Origin: Saccoglossus kowalevskii | Lineage: Eukaryota; Hemichordata; Enteropneusta; Harrimaniidae | DNA length: 26,891 nucleotides | Direction: 5' to 3' | Assembly (NCBI RefSeq): GCF_000003605.2 | Contig: NW_003109937.1 | Span: forward strand, 1 to 26,891 | Shown here: positions 10,411 to 22,719 of the stretch, piece after piece | Layout: each line of letters opens with the position of its first letter | How positions within the stretch are numbered: the stretch's first letter is position 1 | Notes under the pieces: generated by a model | The model's input: only the letters and a program-made list of their open reading frames with translations | Database searches by the model: none | Told to the model about the DNA's origin: nothing | Position numbers and translations under genes: made by a program

Positions 10411-11830
10411 CCTTTGTCGTCCAGTAAGACCATTAGACTATACTTTCACTAACATTAGAGTAGTACCTTTGTCCCTCAGTGAGACCATCACCCTATACTT
10501 TCACTAACATTAGAGTGGCACCTTTGTCCCTCAGTGAGACCATCACACTATACTTTAACTAACATTAGAGTGGCACCTTTGTCCCCCAAGTGAGATCATC
10601 ACCCTATACTTTCACTAACATTAGAGTAGTACCTTTGTCCCTCAGTGAGACCATCACCCTATACTTTCACTAACATTAGAGTGGCACCTTTGTCCCTCAG
10701 TGAGACCATCACCCTATACTTTCACTAACATTATTAGAGTGGCACCTTTGTCCCCCAAGTGAGATCATCACCCTATACTTTCACTAACATTAGAGTGGCA
10801 CATTTGTCCCTCAGTGAGACCATCACCATATACTTTCACTAACATTAGAGTGGCACATTTGTCCCCAAGTGAGACCATCACACTATACTTTCACTAACAT
10901 TAGAGTGGCATCTTTGTCCCCAAGTGAGACCATCACCCTATACTTTCACTAACATTAGAGTGGCACATTTGTCCCTCAGTGAGACCATCACCATATACTT
11001 TCACTAACATTAGAGTGGCACATTTGTCCCCAAGTGAGACCATCACCCTATACTTACACTAACATTAGAGTGGCACCTTTGTCCTCCCAGTGAGACCATC
11101 ACCGTATACTTTCACTAACATTAGAGTGGCACCTTTGTCCCTCAGTGAGACCATCACCCTATACTTTCACTAACATTAGAGTGGCACCTTTGTCCCCCAG
11201 TGAGACCATCACCCTATACTTTCACTAACATTAGAGTGGCACCTTTGTCCCCCCAGTGAGACCATTACACTATACTTTCACTAACATTAGAGTGGCACAT
11301 TTGTCCCCAAGTGAGACCATCACCCTATACTTTCACTAACATTAGAGTGGCACCTTTGTCCCTCAGTGAGACCATCACCCTATACCTTCACTAACATTAG
11401 AATGGCACCTTTGTCCCCAAGTGAGACCATCACCCTATACTTTCACTAACATTAGAGTGGCACATTTGTTCCCAAGAGAGACCATCACCCTATACTTTCA
11501 CTAACATTAGAGTGGCACCTTTGTCCCCAAGCGAAACCATCACCCTATACTTTCACTAACATTAGAGTGGCACCTTTGTCCCCCCAGTGAGACCATCACC
11601 CTATACTTTCACTAACATTAGAGTGGCATCTTTGTCCCTCAGTGAGACCATCACCCTATACTTTCACTAACATTAGAGTGGCACCTTTGTCCCCCCAGTG
11701 AGACCATTACACTATACTTTCACTAACATTAGAGTGGCACCTTTGTCCCTCAGTGAGACCATCACACTATACTTTCACTAACATTAGAATGGCACCTTTG
11801 TCCCCCAGTGAGACCATCACACTATACTTT
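10411..11830. repeat. 1.4-kb block with GTAGTACC and ATTATTAG markers, copy 1
   Basis: Carries GTCGTCC at 10418 followed by GAGTAGTACC, ACTTTAACTAAC, a second GTAGTACC, a 3 bp duplication giving ATTATTAGAG at 10731, ACTTACAC, GTCCTCCCAG, GTTCCCAAGAGAG at 11468 and AAGCGAAACC. The left half matches 14557 onward at an offset of 4146. The right half is offset by 4201 because the later copies hold one extra CCCCCAG monomer. It is the earliest member of a three-member family with 13240 and 14846. Confidence 0.83.
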
Positions 11831-11919
11831 CACTAACATTAGAGTGGCACCTTTGTCGTCCAGTAAGACCATTACACTATACTTTCACTAACATTAGAGT
11901 GGCACCTTTGTCCCTCAGT

Positions 11920-12187
11920 GAGACATCACACTATACTTTCACTAACATTAGAGAGGCACCTTTGTCCCCCCAGTGAGACCATCACCCTATACTTTCACTA
12001 ACATTAGAGTGGCACCTTTGTCCCCAAGTCAGACCATCACACTATACTTTCACTAACATTATAGTGGCACCTTTGTCCCCCAGTGAGACCATCACCCTAT
12101 ACTTTCACTAACATTAGAGTGGCACCTTTGTCCCCCAGTGAGACCATCACCCTATACTTTCACTAACATTAGAGTGGCACCTTGGTT
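11920..12187. repeat. GAGACATC-GTCAG-CCTTGG cassette, copy 3
   Basis: GAGACATC at 11920, GTCAGACC at 12028, CCTTGG at 12180: spacings 108 and 152. It continues through CACTTACATT, GTGACACC and ACAGTATAC, as in the 2218 and 18224 blocks, then into a duplicated GCAGTGG dimer. Confidence 0.85.
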
Positions 12188-12604
12188 GTCCAGTAAGACC
12201 ATCACCCTATACTTTCACTAACATTAGAGTGGCACCTTTGTCGTCCAGTAAGACCATTACACTATACTTTCACTTACATTAGAGTGGCACCTTTGCCCCT
12301 CAGTGAGACCATCACACTATACTTTCACTAACATTAGAGTGGCACCTTTGTCCCTCAGTGAGACCATCACCCTATACTTCCACTAACATTAGAGTGACAC
12401 CTTTGTCCCCCAGTGAGACCATCACCCTATACTTCCACTAACATTAGAGTGGCACCTTTGTCGTCCAGTAAGACCATTACAGTATACTTTCACTAACATT
12501 AGAGTGGCACCTTTGTCCCTCAGTGAGACCATCACACTATACTTTCACTAACATTAGAGTGGCACCTTTGTCATCCAGTAAGACCATTACACTATACTTT
12601 CACT

Positions 12605-12775
12605 AACATTGCAGTGGCACCTTTGTCCCTCAGTGAGACCATCACCCTATACTTTCACTAATATTAGAGTGGCACCTTTGTCCCAAAGTGAGACCATTAC
12701 ACTATACTTTCACTAACATTGCAGTGGCACCTTTGTCCCTCAGTGAGACCATCACCCTATACTTTCACTAATATT
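12605..12775. repeat. 110-bp duplicated GCAGTGG dimer
   Basis: The monomer pair GCAGTGG plus AATATT occurs twice in a row, with GCAGTGG at 12611 and 12721. The link monomer reads CCCAAAGTGAGACCATTACAC, where other copies read CCAATACAC. The same doubled arrangement with the same link recurs near 19178 and 19288. The duplication is therefore older than the copying of this block between 12 kb and 19 kb. Confidence 0.82.
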
Positions 12776-12893
12776 AGAGTGGCACCTTTGTCCCTCAGTG
12801 AGACCATCACCCTATACTTTCACTAACATTAGAGTGGCACCTTTGTCCCCCAAGTGAGACCATCACCCTATACTTTCACTAACATTAGAGTGG

Positions 12894-13143
12894 CACACTT
12901 GTCCCTCAGTGAGACCATCACCATATACTTTCACTAACATTAGAGTGGCATCTTTGTCCCCAAGTGAGACCATCACCCTATACTTTCACTAACATTAGAG
13001 TGGCATCTTTGTCCCCAAGTGAGACCATCACCCTATACTTTCACTAACATTAGAGTGGCATCTTTGTCCCCAAGTGAGACCATCACCATATACTTTCACT
13101 AACATTAGAGTGGCACCTTTGTCATCCAGTAAGACCATTAGAC
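12894..13143. repeat. CACACTTG-to-ATTAGAC cassette, copy 4
   Basis: CACACTTG at 12894 and GTCATCC with its C at 13123, spacing 229 bp. After it the usual CCCTCAG monomer is replaced by a six-C CAG monomer, and the ATTATTAG family begins. Confidence 0.84.
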
Positions 13144-13239
13144 TATACTTTCACTAACATTAGAGTGGCACCTTTGTCCCCCCAGTGAGACCATCACCCT
13201 ATACTTTCACTAACATTAGAGTGGCACCTTTGTCCCCAA

Positions 13240-14379
13240 GTGAGACCATCACCCTATACTTTCACTAACATTATTAGAGTGGCACCTTTGTCCCCCAAGT
13301 GAGATCATCACCCTATACTTTCACTAACATTAGAGTGGCACATTTGTCCCTCAGTGAGACCATCACCATATACTTTCACTAACATTAGAGTGGCACATTT
13401 GTCCCCAAGTGAGACCATCACACTATACTTTCACTAACATTAGAGTGGCATCTTTGTCCCCAAGTGAGACCATCACCCTATACTTTCACTAACATTAGAG
13501 TGGCACATTTGTCCCTCAGTGAGACCATCACCATATACTTTCACTAACATTAGAGTGGCACATTTGTCCCCAAGTGAGACCATCACCCTATACTTACACT
13601 AACATTAGAGTGGCACCTTTGTCCTCCCAGTGAGTCCATCACCCTATACTTTCACTAACATTAGAGTGGCACCTTTGTCCCTCAGTGAGACCATCACCCT
13701 ATACTTTCACTAACATTAGAGTGGCACCTTTGTCCCCCAGTGAGACCATCACCCTATACTTTCACTAACATTAGAGTGGCACCTTTGTCCCCCCAGTGAG
13801 ACCATTACACTATACTTTCACTAACATTAGAGTGGCACCTTTGTCCCCCAGTGAGACCATCACCCTATACTTTCACTAACATTAGAGTGGCACATTTGTC
13901 CCCAAGTGAGACCATCACCCTATACTTTCACTAACATTAGAGTGGCACCTTTGTCCCTCAGTGAGACCATCACCCTATACTTTCACTAACATTAGAATGG
14001 CACCTTTGTCCCCAAGTGAGACCATCACCCTATACTTTCACTAACATTAGAGTGGCACATTTGTTCCCAAGAGAGACCATCACCCTATACTTTCACTAAC
14101 ATTAGAGTGGCACCTTTGTCCCCAAGCGAAACCATCACCCTATACTTTCACTAACATTAGAGTGGCACCTTTGTCCCCCCAGTGAGACCATCACCCTATA
14201 CTTTCACTAACATTAGAGTGGCATCTTTGTCCCTCAGTGAGACCATCACCCTATACTTTCACTAACATTAGAGTGGCACCTTTGTCCCCCCAGTGAGACC
14301 ATTACACTATACTTTCACTAACATTAGAGTGGCACCTTTGTCCCTCAGTGAGACCATCACACTATACTTTCACTAACAT
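13240..14379. repeat. 1.14-kb tandem duplicate, left copy
   Basis: Nearly identical to 14846-15985 at an offset of 1606 bp (29 monomers). Markers in common are ATTATTAG (13271), ACTTACAC, GTCCTCCCAG, GTTCCCAAGAGAG (14063) and AAGCGAAACC. Differences seen by eye are few: GAGTCC here for GAGACC, ACCCTATAC for ACCTTATAC, and TATACTTTC for TAAACTTTC in the right copy. At 14380 this copy turns to GCAGTGG while the other continues to AGAATGG. Confidence 0.87.
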
Positions 14380-14556
14380 TGCAGTGGCACCTTTGTCCCT
14401 CAGTGAGACCATCACCTTTATACTTTCACTAATATTAGAGTGGCACCTTTGTCCCAAAGTGAGACCAATACACTATACTTTCACTAACATTAGAGAGGCA
14501 CCTTTGTCCCCCCAGTGAGACCATCACCCTATACTTTCACTAACATTAGAGTGGCA

Positions 14557-14845
14557 TCTTTGTCGTCCAGTAAGACCATTAGACTATACTTTCACTAACA
14601 TTAGAGTAGTACCTTTGTCCCTCAGTGAGACTATCACCCTATACTTTCACTAACATTAGAGTGGCACCTTTGTCCCTCAGTGAGACCATCACACTATACT
14701 TTAACTAACATTAGAGTGGCACCTTTGTCCCCCAAGTGAGATCATCACCCTATACTTTCACTAACATTAGAGTAGTACCTTTGTCCCTCAGTGAGACCAT
14801 CACCCTATACTTTCACTAACATTAGAGTGGCACCTTTGTCCCTCA
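14557..14845. repeat. GTAGTACC segment, copy 2
   Basis: Matches 10411-10699 at an offset of 4146: GTCGTCC at 14564, GAGTAGTACC, ACTTTAACTAAC and a second GTAGTACC. It leads directly into the ATTATTAG unit at 14877, as in the 10.4 kb copy. One private change, GAGACTATCAC near 14631, is present. Confidence 0.8.
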
Positions 14846-15985
14846 GTGAGACCATCACCCTATACTTTCACTAACATTATTAGAGTGGCACCTTTGTCCC
14901 CCAAGTGAGATCATCACCCTATACTTTCACTAACATTAGAGTGGCACATTTGTCCCTCAGTGAGACCATCACCATATACTTTCACTAACATTAGAGTGGC
15001 ACATTTGTCCCCAAGTGAGACCATCACACTATACTTTCACTAACATTAGAGTGGCATCTTTGTCCCCAAGTGAGACCATCACCCTATACTTTCACTAACA
15101 TTAGAGTGGCACATTTGTCCCTCAGTGAGACCATCACCATATACTTTCACTAACATTAGAGTGGCACATTTGTCCCCAAGTGAGACCATCACCCTATACT
15201 TACACTAACATTAGAGTGGCACCTTTGTCCTCCCAGTGAGACCATCACCTTATACTTTCACTAACATTAGAGTGGCACCTTTGTCCCTCAGTGAGACCAT
15301 CACCCTATACTTTCACTAACATTAGAGTGGCACCTTTGTCCCCCAGTGAGACCATCACCCTATACTTTCACTAACATTAGAGTGGCACCTTTGTCCCCCC
15401 AGTGAGACCATTACACTAAACTTTCACTAACATTAGAGTGGCACCTTTGTCCCCCAGTGAGACCATCACCCTATACTTTCACTAACATTAGAGTGGCACA
15501 TTTGTCCCCAAGTGAGACCATCACCCTATACTTTCACTAACATTAGAGTGGCACCTTTGTCCCTCAGTGAGACCATCACCCTATACTTTCACTAACATTA
15601 GAATGGCACCTTTGTCCCCAAGTGAGACCATCACCCTATACTTTCACTAACATTAGAGTGGCACATTTGTTCCCAAGAGAGACCATCACCCTATACTTTC
15701 ACTAACATTAGAGTGGCACCTTTGTCCCCAAGCGAAACCATCACCCTATACTTTCACTAACATTAGAGTGGCACCTTTGTCCCCCCAGTGAGACCATCAC
15801 CCTATACTTTCACTAACATTAGAGTGGCATCTTTGTCCCTCAGTGAGACCATCACCCTATACTTTCACTAACATTAGAGTGGCACCTTTGTCCCCCCAGT
15901 GAGACCATTACACTATACTTTCACTAACATTAGAGTGGCACCTTTGTCCCTCAGTGAGACCATCACACTATACTTTCACTAACAT
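14846..15985. repeat. 1.14-kb tandem duplicate, right copy
   Basis: Partner of 13240-14379, with ATTATTAG at 14877 and GTTCCCAAGAGAG at 15669. It alone has CACTAAACTTTC near 15415. The combination of 14557-14845 plus this unit reproduces the order of 10411-11830, so the 13240 copy looks like the inserted one. That order of events is inference. Confidence 0.87.
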
Positions 15986-16120
15986 TAGAATGGCACCTTT
16001 GTCCCCCAGTGAGACCATCACACTATACTTTCACTAACATTAGAGTGGCACCTTTGTCGTCCAGTAAGACCATTACACTATACTTTCACTAACATTAGAG
16101 TGGCACCTTTGTCCCTCAGT

Positions 16121-16388
16121 GAGACATCACACTATACTTTCACTAACATTAGAGAGGCACCTTTGTCCCCCCAGTGAGACCATCACCCTATACTTTCACT
16201 AACATTAGAGTGGCACCTTTGTCCCCAAGTCAGACCATCACACTATACTTTCACTAACATTATAGTGGCACCTTTGTCCCCCAGTGAGACCATCACCCTA
16301 TACTTTCACTAACATTAGAGTGGCACCTTTGTCCCCCAGTGAGACCATCACCCTATACTTTCACTAACATTAGAGTGGCACCTTGGTT
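16121..16388. repeat. GAGACATC-GTCAG-CCTTGG cassette, copy 4
   Basis: GAGACATC at 16121, GTCAGACC at 16229, CCTTGG at 16381: spacings 108 and 152. Downstream the CACTTACATT monomer is missing and an ATTAGAC monomer stands in its place (GTCGTCC at 16443), before GTGACACC and ACAGTATAC resume. This copy therefore carries an internal deletion or exchange. Confidence 0.84.
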
Positions 16389-17470
16389 GTCCAGTAAGAC
16401 CATCACCCTATACTTTCACTAACATTAGAGTGGCACCTTTGTCGTCCAGTAAGACCATTAGACTATACTTTCACTAACATTAGAGTGGCACCTTTGTCCC
16501 TCAGTGAGACCATCACCCTATACTTCCACTAACATTAGAGTGACACCTTTGTCCCCCAGTGAGACCATCACCCTATACTTCCACTAACATTAGAGTGGCA
16601 CCTTTGTCGTCCAGTAAGACCATTACAGTATACTTTCACTAACATTAGAGTGGCACCTTTGTCCCTCAGTGAGACCATCACACTATACTTTCACTAACAT
16701 TAGAGTGGCACCTTTGTCATCCAGTAAGACCATTACACCATACTTTCACTAACATTGCAGTGGCACCTTTGTCCCTCAGTGAGACCATCACCCTATACTT
16801 TCACTAATATTAGAGTGGCACCTTTCTCCCAAGTGAGACCCATACACTATACTTTCACTAACATTAGAGAGGCACCTTTGTCCCAAAGTGAGACCATCAC
16901 CCTATACTTTCACTAACATTAGAGTGGTACCTTTGTCCCTCAGTGAGACCATCACCCTATACTTTCACTAACATTAGAGTGGCATCTTTGTCCCCAAGTG
17001 AGACCATCACCCTATACTTTCACTAACATTAGAGTGGCACCTTTGTCCCTCAGTGAGACCATCACCCTATACTTTCACTAACATTAGAGTGGCATCTTTG
17101 TCCCCAAGTGAGACCATCACCCTATACTTTCACTAACATTAGAGTGGCACATTTGTCCCCAAGTGAGACCATCACCCTATACTTTCACTAACATTAGAGT
17201 GGCATCTTTGTCCCCAAGTGAGACCATCACCATATACTTTCACTAACATTAGAGTGGCACCTTTGTCATCCAGTAAGACCATTAGACTATACTTTCACTA
17301 ACATTAGAGTGGCACCTTTGTCCCAAAGTGAGACCATCACCCTATACTTTCACTAACATTAGAGTGGTACCTTTGTCCCTCAGTGAGACCATCACACTAT
17401 ACTTTCACTAACATTAGAGTGGCACCTTTGTCATCCAGTAAGACCATTACACTATACTTTCACTAACATT

Positions 17471-17770
17471 GCAGTGGCACCTTTGTCCCTCAGTGAGACC
17501 ATCACCCTATACTTTCACTAATATTAGAGTGGCACCTTTGTCCCAAAGTGAGACCAATACACTATACTTTCACTAACATTAGAGAGGCACCTTTGTCCCC
17601 AAGTGAGACCATCACCCTATACTTTCACTAACATTAGAGTGGCACCTTTGTCCCTCAGTGAGACCATCACCCTATACTTTCACTAACATTAGAGTGGCAC
17701 CTTTGTCCCCCAAGTGAGACCATCACCCTATACTTTCACTAACATTAGAGTGGCACACTTGTCCCTCAGT
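17471..17770. repeat. GCAGTGG trio leading to CACACTTG, copy A
   Basis: GCAGTGG (17471), AATATT with CCAATACAC, AGAGAGG, CCCCAAG, CCCTCAG, CCCCCAAG and CACACTTG (17754) follow in order. The same order begins near 19288 and reaches CACACTTG at 19571. Here the next GGCATC monomers include TTTGCCCCC, and no GTCATCC/ATTAGAC closes the cassette at 229 bp. Confidence 0.75.
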
Positions 17771-18223
17771 GAGACCATCACCATATACTTTCACTAACAT
17801 TAGAGTGGCATCTTTGTCCCCAAGTGAGACCATCACCCTATACTTTCACTAACATTAGAGTGGCATCTTTGTCCCCAAGTGAGACCATCACCCTATACTT
17901 TCACTAACATTAGAGTGGCATCTTTGCCCCCAAGTGAGACCATCACCCTATACTTTCACTAACATTAGAGTGGCACCTTTGTCCCTCAGTGAGACCATCA
18001 CCCTATACTTTCACTAACATTAGAGTGGCATCTTTGTCCCCAAGTGAGACCATCACCCTATACTTTCACTAACATTAGAGTGGCATCTTTGTCCCCAAGT
18101 GAGACCATCACCCTATACTTTCACTAACATTAGAGTGGTACATTTGTCCCTCAGTGAGACCATCACCCTATACTTTCACTAACATTAGAGTGGCACCTTT
18201 GTCCCCCAGTGAGACCATCACCC

Positions 18224-19230
18224 TTCACTTTCACTAACATTAGAGTGGCACCTTTGTCCCCCCAGTGAGACCATTACACTATACTTTCACTAACATTAGA
18301 GTGGCACCTTTGTCCCTCAGTGAGACCATCACACTATACTTTCACTAACATTAGAATGGCACCTTTGTCCCCCAGTGAGACCATCACACTATACTTTCAC
18401 TAACATTAGAGTGGCACCTTTGTCGTCCAGTAAGACCATTACACTATACTTTCACTAACATTAGAGTGGCACCTTTGTCCCTCAGTGAGACATCACACTA
18501 TACTTTCACTAACATTAGAGAGGCACCTTTGTCCCCCCAGTGAGACCATCACCCTATACTTTCACTAACATTAGAGTGGCACCTTTGTCCCCAAGTCAGA
18601 CCATCACAGTATACTTTCACTAACATTATAGTGGCACCTTTGTCCCCCAGTGAGACCATCACCCTATACTTTCACTAACATTAGAGTGGCACCTTTGTCC
18701 CCCAGTGAGACCATCACCCTATACTTTCACTAACATTAGAGTGGCACCTTGGTTGTCCAGTAAGACCATCACCCTATACTTTCACTAACATTAGAGTGGC
18801 ACCTTTGTCGTCCAGTAAGACCATTACACTATACTTTCACTTACATTAGAGTGGCACCTTTGCCCCTCAGTGAGACCATCACACTATACTTTCACTAACA
18901 TTAGAGTGGCACCTTTGTCCCTCAGTGAGACCATCACCCTATACTTCCACTAACATTAGAGTGACACCTTTGTCCCCCAGTGAGACCATCACCCTATACT
19001 TCCACTAACATTAGAGTGGCACCTTTGTCGTCCAGTAAGACCATTACAGTATACTTTCACTAACATTAGAGTGGCACCTTTGTCCCTCAGTGAGACCATC
19101 ACACTATACTTTCACTAACATTAGAGTGGCACCTTTGTCATCCAGTAAGACCATTACACTATACTTTCACTAACATTGCAGTGGCACCTTTGTCCCTCAG
19201 TGAGACCATCACCCTATACTTTCACTAATA
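18224..19230. repeat. Higher-order block, 1-kb form, copy with intact CCTTGG
   Basis: Same order as 2218-3230: CTTCAC at 18224, GAGACATC at 18487, GTCAGACC at 18595, CCTTGG at 18747, CACTTACATT, GTGACACC, ACAGTATAC at 19046 and GCAGTGG at 19178. CTTCAC to GAGACATC is 263 bp, the same as in the 2218 and 8511 blocks. The GTCAG monomer here ends in ACAGTATAC, a variant shared with 21678. Confidence 0.85.
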
Positions 19231-19570
19231 TTAGAGTGGCACCTTTGTCCCAAAGTGAGACCATTACACTATACTTTCACTAACATTGCAGTGGCACCTT
19301 TGTCCCCAAGTGAGACCATCACCCTATACTTTCACTAATATTAGAGTGGCACCTTTGTCCCAAAGTGAGACCAATACACTATACTTTCACTAACATTAGA
19401 GAGGCACCTTTGTCCCCAAGTGAGACCATCACCCTATACTTTCACTAACATTAGAGTGGCACCTTTGTCCCTCAGTGAGACCATCACCCTATACTTTCAC
19501 TAACATTAGAGTGGCACCTTTGTCCCCCAAGTGAGACCATCACCCTATACTTTCACTAACATTAGAGTGG

Positions 19571-19820
19571 CACACTTGTCCCTCAGTGAGACCATCACCA
19601 TATACTTTCACTAACATTAGAGTGGCATCTTTGTCCCCAAGTGAGACCATCACCCTATACTTTCACTAACATTAGAGTGGCATCTTTGTCCCCAAGTGAG
19701 ACCATCACCCTATACTTTCACTAACATTAGAGTGGCATCTTTGTCCCCAAGTGAGACCATCACCATATACTTTCACTAACATTAGAGTGGCACCTTTGTC
19801 ATCCAGTAAGACCATTAGAC
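19571..19820. repeat. CACACTTG-to-ATTAGAC cassette, copy 5
   Basis: CACACTTG at 19571 and GTCATCC with its C at 19800, spacing 229 bp. It is followed by CCCTCAG and two GGCATC monomers and then the AGAAAGG-type block. Confidence 0.85.
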
Positions 19821-19993
19821 TATACTTTCACTAACATTAGAGTGGCACCTTTGTCCCTCAGTGAGACCATCACCCTATACTTTCACTAACATTAGAGTGG
19901 CATCTTTGTCCCCAAGTGAGACCATCACCCTATACTTTCACTAACATTAGAGTGGCATCTTTGTCCCCAAGTGAGACCATCACCCTATACTTT

Positions 19994-20627
19994 CACTAAC
20001 ATTAGAGTGGCACATTTGTCCCTCAGTGAGACCATCACCCTATACTTTCACTAACATTAGAGTGGCACCTTTGTCATCCAGTAAGACCATTACACTATAC
20101 TTTCACTAACATTAGAGTGGCACCTTTGTCCCTCAGTGAGACCATCACACTATACTTTCACTAACATTAGAGTGGCACCTTTGTCCCTCAGTGAGACCAT
20201 CACCCTATACTTTCACTAACATTAGAGTGGCACATTTGTCCCTCAGTGAGACCATCACCCTATACTTTCACTAACATTAGAGTGGCACATTTGTCCCTCA
20301 GTGAGACCATCACACTATACTTTCACTAACATTAGAGTGGCACCTTTGTCGTCCAGTAAGACCATTACACTATACTTTCACTAACATTAGAGTGGCACCT
20401 TTGTCCCTCAGTGAGACATCACACTATACTTTCACTAACATTAGAAAGGCACCTTTGTCCCCCCAGTGAGACCATCACCCTATACTTTCACTAACATTAG
20501 AGTGGCACCTTTGTCCCCAAGTCAGACCATCACACTATACTTTCACTAACATTATAGTGGCACCTTTGTAACCCAGTGAGACCATCACCCTATACTTTCA
20601 CTAACATTAGAGTGGCACCTTTGTCCC
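19994..20627. repeat. 38-monomer-offset duplicate, left copy (634 bp)
   Basis: Identical by eye to 22086-22719 at an offset of 2092 bp. It resembles the AGAAAGG block of 340-983 but continues from AGAAAGG (near 20451) into GTCAGACC (20521) and a unique GTAACCCAG (20568). GAGACATC at 20413 to GTCAGACC is again 108 bp. No CCTTGG follows, because after 20627 the array switches to CCCTCAG and GAGATCATC monomers. Confidence 0.9.
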
Positions 20628-21362
20628 TCAGTGAGACCATCACCCTATACTTTCACTAACATTAGAGTGGCACCTTTGTCCCCCAAGTGAGATCATCACC
20701 CTATACTTTCACTGACATTAGAGTGGCACCTTTGTCCCCCAAGTGAGACCATCACCCTATACTTTCACTAACATTAGAGTGGCATCTTTGTCCCCAAGTG
20801 AGACCATCACCCTATACTTTCACTAACATTAGAGTGGCATCTTTGTCCCCAAGTGAGACCATCACCCTATACTTTCACTAACATTAGAGTGGCATCTTTG
20901 TCCCCAAGTGAGACCATCACCATATACTTTCACTAACATTAGAGTGGCACCTTTGTCATCCAGTAAGACCATTAGACTATACTTTCACTAACATTAGAGT
21001 GGCACCTTTGTCCCTCAGTGAGACCATCACCCTATACTTTCACTAACATTAGAGAGGCATCTTTGCCCCCAAGTGAGACCATCACCCTATACTTTCACTA
21101 ACATTAGAGTGGCACCTTTGTCCCTCAGTGAGACCATCACCCTATACTTTCACTAACATTAGAGTGGCATCTTTGTCCCCAAGTGAGACCATCACCCTAT
21201 ACTTTCACTAACATTAGAGTGGCATCTTTGTCCCCAAGTGAGACCATCACCCTATACTTTCACTAACATTAGAGTGGCACATTTGTCCCTCAGTGAGACC
21301 ATCACCCTATACTTTCACTAACATTAGAGTGGCACCTTTGTCCCCCAGTGAGACCATCACCC

Positions 21363-22085
21363 TTCACTTTCACTAACATTAGAGTGGCACCTTTGTCCCT
21401 CAGTGAGACCATCACACTATACTTTCACTAACATTAGAATGGCACCTTTGTCCCCCAGTGAGACCATCACACTATACTTTCACTAACATTAGAGTGGCAC
21501 CTTTGTCGTCCAGTAAGACCATTACACTATACTTTCACTAACATTAGAGTGGCACCTTTGTCCCTCAGTGAGACATCACACTATACTTTCACTAACATTA
21601 GAGAGGCACCTTTGTCCCCCCAGTGAGACCATCACCCTATACTTTCACTAACATTAGAGTGGCACCTTTGTCCCCAAGTCAGACCATCACAGTATACTTT
21701 CACTAACATTAGAGTGGCACCTTTGTCCCCAAGTCAGACCATCACACTATACTTTCACTAACATTATAGTGGCACCTTTGTCCCCCAGTGAGACCATCAC
21801 CCTATACATTCACTAACATTAGAGTGGCACCTTTGTCCCCCAGTGAGACCATCACCCTATACTTTCACTAACATTAGAGTGGCACCTTGGTTGTCCAGTA
21901 AGACCATCACCCTATACTTTCACTAACATTAGAGTGGCACCTTTGTCGTCCAGTAAGACCATTACACTATACTTTCACTTACATTAGAGTGGCACCTTTG
22001 CCCCTCAGTGAGACCATCACACTATACTTTCACTAACATTAGAGTGGCACCTTTGTCCCTCAGTGAGACCATCACCCTATACTTC
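21363..22085. repeat. Higher-order block with a doubled GTCAG monomer
   Basis: CTTCAC at 21363, GAGACATC at 21570, GTCAGACC at 21678 and again at 21733, CCTTGG at 21885. CTTCAC to GAGACATC is 207 bp instead of 263 because one six-C monomer is missing. The GTCAG monomer has been duplicated once (55 bp): the first copy ends in ACAGTATAC, the second in ACACTATAC. From the second GTCAG to CCTTGG the spacing is the usual 152. Confidence 0.84.
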
Positions 22086-22719
22086 CACTAACATTAGAGT
22101 GGCACATTTGTCCCTCAGTGAGACCATCACCCTATACTTTCACTAACATTAGAGTGGCACCTTTGTCATCCAGTAAGACCATTACACTATACTTTCACTA
22201 ACATTAGAGTGGCACCTTTGTCCCTCAGTGAGACCATCACACTATACTTTCACTAACATTAGAGTGGCACCTTTGTCCCTCAGTGAGACCATCACCCTAT
22301 ACTTTCACTAACATTAGAGTGGCACATTTGTCCCTCAGTGAGACCATCACCCTATACTTTCACTAACATTAGAGTGGCACATTTGTCCCTCAGTGAGACC
22401 ATCACACTATACTTTCACTAACATTAGAGTGGCACCTTTGTCGTCCAGTAAGACCATTACACTATACTTTCACTAACATTAGAGTGGCACCTTTGTCCCT
22501 CAGTGAGACATCACACTATACTTTCACTAACATTAGAAAGGCACCTTTGTCCCCCCAGTGAGACCATCACCCTATACTTTCACTAACATTAGAGTGGCAC
22601 CTTTGTCCCCAAGTCAGACCATCACACTATACTTTCACTAACATTATAGTGGCACCTTTGTAACCCAGTGAGACCATCACCCTATACTTTCACTAACATT
22701 AGAGTGGCACCTTTGTCCC
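22086..22719. repeat. 38-monomer-offset duplicate, right copy (634 bp)
   Basis: Partner of 19994-20627, with GAGACATC at 22505, AGAAAGG near 22541, GTCAGACC at 22613 and GTAACCCAG at 22660. Unlike the left copy it goes on to CCTTGG at 22765 and the rest of the 1-kb block (CACTTACATT, GTGACACC, ACAGTATAC, GCAGTGG at 23195). Confidence 0.9.
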
